This document shows, piece after piece, positions 27,358 to 34,832 of a stretch of DNA of 64,000 nt. Each line of letters starts with the position of its first letter. Position 1 is the first letter of the stretch. The stretch is from Mollicutes bacterium (lineage in GTDB: Bacteria > Bacillota_I > Bacilli_A > RF39 > UBA660). The translations under genes and the position numbers were made by a program. Location: positions 1 to 64,000 of the forward strand of contig SFOJ01000005.1 of assembly GCA_004552445.1 (NCBI GenBank), given 5' to 3'. The notes under the pieces are model-generated. The model saw only the letters and a program-made list of their open reading frames with translations, was not told the DNA's origin and searched no databases.

Positions 27358-27369
27358 ATTATCGCCTTA

Positions 27370-27705
27370 CTAAAGCTTCTTTGAGCTTCCCATACTTTGT
27401 TCTTCTGATACTCTAGTAACTAAATTTTTTGTTCTTATATATAATTCTCTTAATTGTGAATCCAACTCGGCTTTTTTACTTTCTGAATTTTGTGATTTAT
27501 CAGCATATGATGGTAATAAGGCACTTGCTGATGCACTTATACTTAAATATTCGCTATATATTGAACCTTTTTCTGATGAGAACATTAGATTTTTTTCATA
27601 AATATAAGGTAAAACATATTCATCTAATTGTGTAATTATGAATGATTTTGCTGCTTCAGCTTCTCCTTCATCCATTTTAATGAATTCTATATTTTTTTCT
27701 TCCAT
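27370..27705 (-). CDS. Small helical protein upstream of the zeta-like kinase
   Basis: A 111-residue acidic soluble protein with no known motif. GGAGGGAT, which overlaps the stop of the PHP phosphoesterase gene, lies just before its ATG, and the zeta-like kinase follows after 12 bases, so translation and transcription of all three should be linked. A Ser/Ala-rich middle is followed by a basic-acidic helix at the C terminus. It may be an antitoxin or partner of the kinase. Confidence 0.65.
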   Translation of the reverse strand: MEEKNIEFIKMDEGEAEAAKSFIITQLDEYVLPYIYEKNLMFSSEKGSIYSEYLSISASASALLPSYADKSQNSESKKAELDSQLRELYIRTKNLVTRVSEEQSMGSSKKL

Positions 27706-27706
27706 A

Positions 27707-28567
27707 TTATCCCTCCAATTTTGATATTAATGTGATATCTTTTGTATCAATTTTTATATTTTCACCACTATTAAATATAACTCCTATTTTAACATCAGGT
27801 TTTACATTTTCTCCGTGATAATCTGATCCTCCACTTGTTATTAAATTATGTTCTTTTGCATATTTTAAATATCTCATACTTTCTTCATATGTATGTAATG
27901 AGTTAAATGGTTCAATTCCATCAAGACCAAGTTCTAGTAATCTAGACATTAATTCTTCAAAATTGATATTATATTTTTTTTCAACTTTCTTTGGGTGTGC
28001 CCATATTACTATTCCGCCGGCATCTTTTATTGCTTCAATTACTATTTTAGCGTCCATTCTATTTGATGTTTTTGTTTTAGCATCTTCTAAATATTTTCCG
28101 AATGCTTCTTTTACACTTGATACATAACCATACTTTATCATTATTTCAGCCAAATGTGGTTTACCAGGTATATTTACATTTTCAACTACTTCTTCTATAT
28201 CTTCATGCTTTATTTTAAAACCAAAGTTTTCCTCAACATAACTTGCTAATTCGGAAAATCTCTTTTTTCTAGCTTCCTTTAATTTTAATATTACATCATT
28301 TAATTTGGCATTATTTTCATCTATGTTATAACCCAATATATGTAATTTATACTTTCCATCTAGAATTGAACTAACTTCTATTCCTTTTATATATTTAGCA
28401 GCTCCTAAATCATATTTTTTTATTTCTCTTATAGAGTCTACACTATCGTGATCTGTAATAGAAAATATTTTTAATTCATTTTCTTTAATCTTTTTTAATA
28501 CAATCTCTAATGGATGTTCTCCATCTGAATAAGATGTATGCATGTGCAAGTCAAATTCTTGTTTCAT
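27707..28567 (-). CDS. PHP-domain phosphoesterase (YciV/TrpH-like)
   Basis: A metal-dependent phosphoesterase of the PHP superfamily. The N-terminal FDLHMHTSYSDG carries the first metal-binding His residues, ITDHDSVDS the next, and WAHP and GSDYHG (late in the protein) complete the trinuclear site. Relatives degrade oligoribonucleotides or 3',5'-bisphosphonucleosides. The ATG at 28567 lies eight bases after an AGAGG site; an ATG two codons upstream is too close, and the still earlier start has no site. It heads the operon leading to the zeta-like kinase. Confidence 0.88.
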   Translation of the reverse strand: MKQEFDLHMHTSYSDGEHPLEIVLKKIKENELKIFSITDHDSVDSIREIKKYDLGAAKYIKGIEVSSILDGKYKLHILGYNIDENNAKLNDVILKLKEARKKRFSELASYVEENFGFKIKHEDIEEVVENVNIPGKPHLAEIMIKYGYVSSVKEAFGKYLEDAKTKTSNRMDAKIVIEAIKDAGGIVIWAHPKKVEKKYNINFEELMSRLLELGLDGIEPFNSLHTYEESMRYLKYAKEHNLITSGGSDYHGENVKPDVKIGVIFNSGENIKIDTKDITLISKLEG

Positions 28568-28675
28568 TTTCATATCCTCTCTATCTATTTTTATAATAGA
28601 TAAAATCTTTATATAAGTCAATTTATTAAAATTTTTAGACAATTTTTTTTACACAAAAAATACTATTTAAGGTTT

Positions 28676-30352
28676 TTAGCTGATTTCTTTGTATAAATCA
28701 TTTGTTTTAGATAACTCTTCATGTGTACCAGTTGCTTGCAAAATTCCACTATCAATTAATACTATGTCATCTACTAATTTCAATATTTTTTTATCTCTTG
28801 AAATTATCATAATTGTATGATTCTTCTTTTTTTCTTTTAGTATTTTCATAATGTTTGTTCTATTTTCTTTATCAAGTGTTTCTATTATTTCATCAAATAG
28901 GAATACTTTTGTGTCTTTTAAAAATACTCTTGCGATAGCTAAAAGTCTTTTTTGCGAAGATGATAATAGTTTTGTATCGTTCGTAATCACTGTATCATAT
29001 CCTTTTTCAAGACTCATAATCGCATCATGTATTCCAACTTGTTTGCAAACTTCTTCCATTTCTTCTTCACTTTTACCAACCATCATTAGATTATCTTTTA
29101 TACTGCAGTTAAAGAAAAATGGACTTTTTCTTGCGATAGAAACCAAATTATAATAATCAGAATCATTAATAGAAGATATATCTATCCCATCTATCATTAT
29201 ACTTCCTTGAAGCTGTCTATTCATTTTCATAAGTAAATCGAATATTCCAGTTTTTCCACTACCGGTTTTACCCGTTATTGCTGTGATTGATTTTGGATTT
29301 ACTTTTACACTGAAATCGCTAAGCATAGGGTCATGTCTATAACCATAAAGAACATGATTAAATTCAATTTCTCCTATAGGTTCTTCTATTGTAACATCAT
29401 TTTCACTATTTTCTTTAGCATACTCAAAAAGTTTATTTAATCTTTGAAGTGATATTTTAAAGTTTTTATATTCCAAATTTAATGTTGATACTAACGAAAA
29501 ATTATCTATAATCTTTTGATAATAACTATATATTACTAATAGTATTCCGAGTTCCATTCTTCCCTTAGCAATTTCATAAACACCATAGATGAAAACAGCT
29601 AATCTAAGAATTTCAAATATATAAACAGCAACTATATTTATTGCATAGTATATAACTGTATATTTTTTATTAGATTGAACATATTTATTTGTTTCATTAT
29701 TTACTTTACTATTAATATTCTTGCTTAGGTTAAATCCTTTAATTTCTTTTATTCCTAAAAATACATCATTAACTGCACTTGTTTTTTTATCATAATTCTC
29801 TTTTCTTTCTTTATTATATGTCTGAATTTTATTACCTGACATAATTATAAAAAATAATACTATTAGTGAAAAAGCAACTGTAATAAAGAATAATGTAATA
29901 TTTACATTAAAGAAATAGTAGTATATAACTGAAAATTCAAGAAGTTGAATTATTCTATAAATACCATTTGTAATAAAACTACAAATTATATCTATATCAG
30001 TACTCATTATATTTAAGTATTCTCCTGCGCTAAACCTTGATAAACTAAATATTGAATTATCATTGGTGTATTGTAATCCAATATTTGTACTTTCTTTATA
30101 GATTTTATTGTATACATTGTAAAAAGAATATTGTCTTAAATATTCAAAAAGTTTATATATGCTTATTGAAATTATATATATTATAAGAATATTAATTGCT
30201 CTTTCATAAGAACTTGCTGATATCGAATTCACTGCCTCACTATATAATATTGGATTTAATAGTAGAATTGCTCTTAATACTATACAAACAAAAGCTTCTA
30301 TTATTATTTCTTTTTTACTTTTCTTTAATATTCTTTTAATATAATTTTTCAT
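28676..30352 (-). CDS. ABC half-transporter with degenerate ATPase motifs
   Basis: A 558-residue exporter-type ABC protein: six membrane helices within residues 15-300 followed by a nucleotide-binding domain. Walker A GKTGSGKT (361-368) and Walker B VFLFDE (483-488) are intact. The signature is LSSSQ (463-467) instead of LSGGQ, the Q-loop Gln is replaced within ARKSPFFF, and the switch His is replaced (IISRDKK). Such a domain usually pairs with a partner that supplies complementary sites, but no second ABC gene is adjacent. Substrate unknown. It lies divergent from the dCMP deaminase gene. Confidence 0.85.
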   Translation of the reverse strand: MKNYIKRILKKSKKEIIIEAFVCIVLRAILLLNPILYSEAVNSISASSYERAINILIIYIISISIYKLFEYLRQYSFYNVYNKIYKESTNIGLQYTNDNSIFSLSRFSAGEYLNIMSTDIDIICSFITNGIYRIIQLLEFSVIYYYFFNVNITLFFITVAFSLIVLFFIIMSGNKIQTYNKERKENYDKKTSAVNDVFLGIKEIKGFNLSKNINSKVNNETNKYVQSNKKYTVIYYAINIVAVYIFEILRLAVFIYGVYEIAKGRMELGILLVIYSYYQKIIDNFSLVSTLNLEYKNFKISLQRLNKLFEYAKENSENDVTIEEPIGEIEFNHVLYGYRHDPMLSDFSVKVNPKSITAITGKTGSGKTGIFDLLMKMNRQLQGSIMIDGIDISSINDSDYYNLVSIARKSPFFFNCSIKDNLMMVGKSEEEMEEVCKQVGIHDAIMSLEKGYDTVITNDTKLLSSSQKRLLAIARVFLKDTKVFLFDEIIETLDKENRTNIMKILKEKKKNHTIMIISRDKKILKLVDDIVLIDSGILQATGTHEELSKTNDLYKEIS

Positions 30353-30467
30353 TTTTACTCCCTACTTTACTATAATAATTATATCATTCAGTAAAGAAAT
30401 TACAAGTTTGATTTAAAATATATTTTTTTGTGAAATTTTATGATAAAATGTTTATAGAGGTTTTAGT

Positions 30468-30956
30468 ATGAAAAGAATAGATAAAAATAATTATTATTTA
30501 GATATTGCAGAAGCAACTTTAGAAAGAGCTACTTGTCTTAGAAAGAAATGGGGAGCTGTAATAGTCAAAAATGATGAGATTATATCTACTGGTTATAATG
30601 GTGCTCCTAGAGGCAGAAAGAATTGTGATGATTTAGGATATTGTGTACGTGAGAAACTTAATATTCCTCGTGGTGAGAGATATGAATTATGTAGAAGTGT
30701 TCATGCTGAACAAAATGCTATAATATCTGCTCCTAGAAAAGATATGATTGGTGCAACATTATATATGGTCGGGAAAGATTCTAAAACTGGTGAATATGTA
30801 GAAAATTCTTCTAGTTGTTCAATGTGCAAGAGAGTTGTGATAAATAGTGGAATAACTAAAGTAATAGTAAGAGATAATAAAAATAAATATAGAGAAATAG
30901 ATGTTCAAGATTGGATTAATGATGATGAAAGTCTTGATGGAAAGTTAGGATATTAG
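30468..30956 (+). CDS. comEB: Deoxycytidylate (dCMP) deaminase
   Basis: A 162-residue zinc enzyme that converts dCMP to dUMP, feeding thymidylate synthesis. The zinc motif HAEQ (His79, Glu81) and CSMC (Cys117, Cys120) are present, as is the YNGAPRG substrate loop. It has an AGAGG-type site before the ATG and is followed after 14 bases by the glycosyltransferase gene. The symbol comEB reflects sequence family only; this is not next to other com genes. Confidence 0.93.
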   Translation: MKRIDKNNYYLDIAEATLERATCLRKKWGAVIVKNDEIISTGYNGAPRGRKNCDDLGYCVREKLNIPRGERYELCRSVHAEQNAIISAPRKDMIGATLYMVGKDSKTGEYVENSSSCSMCKRVVINSGITKVIVRDNKNKYREIDVQDWINDDESLDGKLGY

Positions 30957-30970
30957 GAGTTAGGAATTAA

Positions 30971-31897
30971 ATGAAATTAGATATTATTGTACCTGCATAT
31001 AATGAAGAAGATAATATTTTCAATTTTTATGATGCAGTTAATGAAGCATTAAAAGGAATTAAACATAATTTTATATTTGTAGATGATGGATCAAAAGATA
31101 AAACATTACAAAAATTAAAAGAATTACATAAGAAAGATGATGAAAATGTTAAAATAATTAGCTTTTCTAAGAATTTCGGTAAGGAAGCTGCGATGTATGC
31201 AGGTTTTTTGTACTCTAAAGCTGATTATGCTTGTATTATTGATTGTGACTTACAACAAGATCCAGTTTATCTTGTTAAAATGTATGATTTTTTAAGAGAA
31301 AATGATCAATATGATGCTGTATGTATGTGTCAAAAGCAAAAGAAAAAAAGAGGATTACAAAGAATGTTCTATAAATTAATGGGCAAATTATCAAATATGG
31401 AAATAGTTGATGGAGCTTCTGATTTTAGAATGTTTAGAAGAAATGTTGTTGAAGCTATACTTGAAATGAGTGAAAGAAATAGATTTTCTAAAGGTATATT
31501 TAGTTATGTTGGCTTTAGAACCTATTATGATTCATATAGAGTTAAGGAAAGAAAAGCTGGAGTATCTAAATGGAGTAAATTAAAATTATTAAATTATGCA
31601 TTTGACGGTATTGTAAGTTTTAGTACTAAACCACTTAGATTTGCTACCTATACAGGAATACTTACAAGTTTTATAGCATTTATTTATTTAATTGTTATAC
31701 TTGTTAAAACATTCACTACTGGTATTGATACTCCTGGATATGCATCATTAATGTGTGTTATGTTATTCCTTGGTGGAATTCAATTAATATTTTTAGGTAT
31801 TATTGGTGAATATTTAGGTAAAACATATAATGAAACTAAAAGAAGACCAATATTTATTGCTCGTGAACGCATAGGTTTTGATGAGGATTTCTTATAA
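30971..31897 (+). CDS. GT2 glycosyltransferase, GtrB/YkcC-like
   Basis: A 308-residue family 2 glycosyltransferase with the dolichol-phosphate-mannose synthase fold. VPAYNEEDN starts the nucleotide-sugar domain, VDDGSKD and IDCDLQQDP bind the sugar-nucleotide and metal, and two membrane helices (about 230-255 and 262-287) close the C terminus. Such enzymes make undecaprenyl-phosphate-linked glucose or a similar sugar at the inner face of the membrane. The next gene encodes the GtrA-like flippase, so the pair probably decorates a cell-surface polymer. It ends one base before that gene. Confidence 0.9.
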   Translation: MKLDIIVPAYNEEDNIFNFYDAVNEALKGIKHNFIFVDDGSKDKTLQKLKELHKKDDENVKIISFSKNFGKEAAMYAGFLYSKADYACIIDCDLQQDPVYLVKMYDFLRENDQYDAVCMCQKQKKKRGLQRMFYKLMGKLSNMEIVDGASDFRMFRRNVVEAILEMSERNRFSKGIFSYVGFRTYYDSYRVKERKAGVSKWSKLKLLNYAFDGIVSFSTKPLRFATYTGILTSFIAFIYLIVILVKTFTTGIDTPGYASLMCVMLFLGGIQLIFLGIIGEYLGKTYNETKRRPIFIARERIGFDEDFL

Positions 31898-31898
31898 T

Positions 31899-32330
31899 AT
31901 GAAAAAAATAATTAAAAAAGTGTGGAATTTATATAAAAAGTATGATGAGATGATAAACTATTTAATAGTTGGAGGATTAACTACTGTTGTTAGCTTAGGT
32001 ACCTATTATTTTTGCGTATATACTTTCTTAAATCCTAATAATGCTTTTCAGTTACAAATTGCTAATATTATTTCTTGGATTTCTTGCGTAACATTTGCTT
32101 ACTTTACCAATAGAATATTTGTTTTTAAAAGCAAACGTACTGATAAATTAAAAGAAGCTATAAGTTTTTATGGCTCAAGAATTGCAACTCTTCTTTTGGA
32201 AATGGGTATTATGTTTGTCTTTGTTACAATACTTCATTTCAATGATAAAATTATAAAGTTGGTTGCTCAAGTAGTTATAACAATTCTAAATTATGTATTA
32301 AGTAAATTATTAATTTTTAAGAAGAAGTGA
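31899..32330 (+). CDS. GtrA-like membrane protein (undecaprenyl-linked sugar flippase family)
   Basis: A 143-residue four-helix membrane protein of the GtrA/DPMS-1 family; the NYLIVGGLTTVVS motif starts the domain, and FTYFTNRIFVFKS and LNYVLSKLLIFKK are typical later elements. It is thought to help move the undecaprenyl-linked sugar made by GtrB across the membrane. The ATG at 31899, one base after the GtrB stop, is preferred to an upstream TTG at 31878. Confidence 0.85.
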   Translation: MKKIIKKVWNLYKKYDEMINYLIVGGLTTVVSLGTYYFCVYTFLNPNNAFQLQIANIISWISCVTFAYFTNRIFVFKSKRTDKLKEAISFYGSRIATLLLEMGIMFVFVTILHFNDKIIKLVAQVVITILNYVLSKLLIFKKK

Positions 32331-32393
32331 TAAATGTCACTTTTTTTATTGTATTTTATTGATTTTATGATATTATTATTTTAGGAGGAGATT

Positions 32394-32801
32394 ATGTTTG
32401 TAGATAGTTATGATTATGGAGTTACAAATCCTATTGGCTTTAATTCAAGTAGTGTTTGGATTATAATATCATTAGTTGTTGCTATAATCGGAGGTATATG
32501 CTTATACTTTACAGTATTTTCTGACAAAAATGAAGGAAAATACCAAGGATTTATGTCAAAACTATATGACTATGTAAAATTCAAAAAGATGTATATTACT
32601 GTAATATTAAAAGTTTCATATTTAGTGCTTGCAATTTACTTAACTTTAGTATCATTTACTGCCATAAGTACTAGTTTCTTAGCTTTCTTATTAATCTTAA
32701 TATTTGGAAATTTAATTTTAAGATTAATATATGAATTTTCATTAGTATTACTTTCTATACAAGAAAATGTTTCTGAAATTAATAAGAAAATGAAAAAATA
32801 A
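32394..32801 (+). CDS. Small membrane protein, unknown function
   Basis: A 135-residue protein with a Gly/Ser/Asp-rich N terminus, three membrane segments (about 21-41, 70-90 and 92-112) and a charged, helical, basic C-terminal tail. An AGGAGG ribosome-binding site lies seven bases upstream. It follows the GtrA gene after 63 bases on the same strand and ends at the bidirectional terminator shared with tsaD. No family is recognised. Confidence 0.65.
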   Translation: MFVDSYDYGVTNPIGFNSSSVWIIISLVVAIIGGICLYFTVFSDKNEGKYQGFMSKLYDYVKFKKMYITVILKVSYLVLAIYLTLVSFTAISTSFLAFLLILIFGNLILRLIYEFSLVLLSIQENVSEINKKMKK

Positions 32802-32820
32802 AACTCTAGAAATAGAGTTT
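32801..32820. terminator. Bidirectional terminator at the tsaD/membrane protein junction
   Basis: AAACTCTA (32801-32808) and TAGAGTTT (32813-32820) form a perfect stem with a GAAA loop, with T and A runs on each side. Both converging genes stop at it. Confidence 0.8.
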
Positions 32821-33833
32821 TATTTTATATTTGAGAGTTTGACATTACTTTGTGCATTAGTACTTAATGGAGCAAATATATTATTTTTATATAATATGTA
32901 AGCTGCTGCTCCTATCATTGCTGCATTATCTGTGCAGTATTTTTTTTGTGGCATATACATTGTTACTCCAATACTTTCACACATTTCTTTTAATGATTCT
33001 CTTATATATGAGTTACTTGCAACACCACCACTAATAAGTAATGTTTTTAAATTATATTTTATTAGTGCCTTTTTTGTTTTATCTACTAAATGTGAAGTAA
33101 CACAATCTTGAAATGATCTTGCTAAATTTTGTTTATTTATCTCATTGCCTCTTTGATGTTCATTGTGTACTAAATTATTACAATGACTTTTAATACCACT
33201 AAAACTAAAGTTAAATGAATCATCGTTTAGTATATTTGGCATTTTATATGTTGGTTGTCCTTCTAATGCATATTTTTCCACATTTGGTCCTCCTGGATAT
33301 GGAAGATCAAGAATTCTGGCAACTTTATCGTATGCTTCACCTATTGCATCATCTAGTGTTTGACCTAAATATTCAAATGAATCTTCTTTTTTCATTAATA
33401 TTAAATCTGTATGTCCACCAGATACTATAAGAGATAATAGTGGATATTCTAGATTGTTTCCAATCATATTAGCATATATATGTCCCATCATATGATTTAC
33501 TGCTATGAAGGGTTTATTATATATGAATGATAAAGCCTTAGTTGCTTCTACTCCTACTAAAAGGCTTCCAAGTAATCCCGGAGCATATGTGCAAGCAAAT
33601 GCATCAATGTCTTCTAATTTCATATTTGCTTTTTCTAAACATTCATCTATTACCATTGTAATATTTTCTAAGTGTAAGCGACTAGCTACTTCTGGAACAA
33701 CACCTCCATATTTAGTATGAACATTTATTTGTGAATTAATTATTGTAGCTATATCTTCAGTACCATTTTTAATTATACTTACACTTGTTTCATCACATGA
33801 AGACTCTACTGCTAAAATATACACGTCTTTCAT
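32820..33833 (-). CDS. tsaD: tRNA N6-adenosine threonylcarbamoyltransferase
   Basis: The 337-residue ATPase-fold protein transfers threonylcarbamoyl to A37 of ANN-decoding tRNAs. The metal-binding HMMGHIYANM motif (HxxxH), the phosphate loops SSCDETS near the N terminus and SGGHTDL, and the late SGGVASN motif are present. It forms an operon with tsaB and a rimI-like gene: rimI stop and tsaD start overlap by one base. The length matches the family. Its partner TsaE is not in this window. Confidence 0.97.
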   Translation of the reverse strand: MKDVYILAVESSCDETSVSIIKNGTEDIATIINSQINVHTKYGGVVPEVASRLHLENITMVIDECLEKANMKLEDIDAFACTYAPGLLGSLLVGVEATKALSFIYNKPFIAVNHMMGHIYANMIGNNLEYPLLSLIVSGGHTDLILMKKEDSFEYLGQTLDDAIGEAYDKVARILDLPYPGGPNVEKYALEGQPTYKMPNILNDDSFNFSFSGIKSHCNNLVHNEHQRGNEINKQNLARSFQDCVTSHLVDKTKKALIKYNLKTLLISGGVASNSYIRESLKEMCESIGVTMYMPQKKYCTDNAAMIGAAAYILYKNNIFAPLSTNAQSNVKLSNIK

Positions 33834-34165
33834 TATCTCACCTTTTCCATTATTATTGCTGTATCTTCTCCGTAGTATCTATCTCTTAAGCTTATTTCTT
33901 TAAATCCTAACTTGTTATATAGTCTAATTGCTTCATCATTATGTTCATTTACTTCTAACATTATTCTACTATATTCTTCATTCTTAAACATTTCTTCCAT
34001 TAGTGATGTTGCAATTCCTTGTTTTCTATTTTCTTCGTTTACAAAAATATTCATAATATCAATAACACCATCTACTAATCTTATTTCTAAGTATCCTAAT
34101 ACTTTATCTCCATCCATATAATTATATATTGAATCTGTATCACTTAATATTTCTCTTTGTATCAT
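33833..34165 (-). CDS. rimI: RimI-type GNAT acetyltransferase, short
   Basis: A GNAT-fold N-acetyltransferase in the place of rimI between tsaB and tsaD. The acetyl-CoA-binding element is NRKQGIATSLM, and the C-terminal LEVNEHNDEAIRLYNKLGFKEISLRDRYY is diagnostic for RimI. At 110 residues it is about a quarter shorter than typical RimI (about 150), mostly in the N-terminal half. It may acetylate ribosomal protein S18 or another target. Tight overlaps with both neighbours (1 base each) indicate one operon. Confidence 0.88.
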   Translation of the reverse strand: MIQREILSDTDSIYNYMDGDKVLGYLEIRLVDGVIDIMNIFVNEENRKQGIATSLMEEMFKNEEYSRIMLEVNEHNDEAIRLYNKLGFKEISLRDRYYGEDTAIIMEKVR

Positions 34166-34710
34166 TATTTTTCTACCTCTATTTTCTTTATATAATTTGC
34201 TTTTATATGATGTGGATTTGCACTTTCAAATTTATTACAATAATCTATTATTTTATTAATATCTAGTTTGTAATCTACTTCTTTATATTGATATGGATTT
34301 TCTTCTAAATATGTTTCTTCTACTATAGTATTATTATTTTTATCAAAAGCACAAACATAATATCCTTTATTATCTTCTATAACTGCCATTTTTTCTTCAT
34401 TTATATCGCTGCTTATTAAGTATGCTTTTAAACTTGAAATTGTATGTATCTTTAAATTTAAAGCATATGCGATAGTCTTAGCAATTGAAAGACCTATTCT
34501 TATTCCTGTAAAACTTCCAGGTCCATTAACTACTATTATTTCATCTAAATCTTTTACATTTAAATTATTTCCTTTGAATAATTTTTCTATCATTGGCATT
34601 GTATATATTGAATGGCTATATTCACTTTCTTTAGTTTCGATGAATAAATTGTCTTTTGTTTTTAATGCTATAGTTATTAATTCAGTATGTGTATCTATAA
34701 ATAATATCAT
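34165..34710 (-). CDS. tsaB: tRNA threonylcarbamoyladenosine biosynthesis protein TsaB
   Basis: The 181-residue ASKHA-fold protein is a partner of TsaD; the N-terminal LFIDTHTE and VVNGPGSFTGIRIGLS motifs are diagnostic. The C terminus is shorter than in longer relatives, common in Gram-positive bacteria. It is the first gene of the tsaB-rimI-tsaD operon. A GAGGAT site precedes the ATG. Confidence 0.93.
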   Translation of the reverse strand: MILFIDTHTELITIALKTKDNLFIETKESEYSHSIYTMPMIEKLFKGNNLNVKDLDEIIVVNGPGSFTGIRIGLSIAKTIAYALNLKIHTISSLKAYLISSDINEEKMAVIEDNKGYYVCAFDKNNNTIVEETYLEENPYQYKEVDYKLDINKIIDYCNKFESANPHHIKANYIKKIEVEK

Positions 34711-34807
34711 AATAATCCTCTTTTCTTGTTATATTATAACACTTTCAATATATTATTTTTAGTCTTTTTAATTCATTTGACTTCTTACTTGATTTGGTAT
34801 TATATCA

Positions 34808-34832
34808 AAATAAAAAGAGTATTACTACTCTT
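34808..34832 (-). terminator. Terminator of ftsH
   Basis: AAGAGTA and TACTCTT (34815-34821 and 34826-34832) form a stem with a GTAA loop on the minus strand, followed by TTTATTTT. The ftsH stop codon is in the 5' arm. Confidence 0.8.

Noticed and set aside
28651..28690. A terminator between the ABC transporter gene and the PHP gene.
   Set aside because: The arms AAAAACC and AGTATTTT pair poorly, so no hairpin can be supported.
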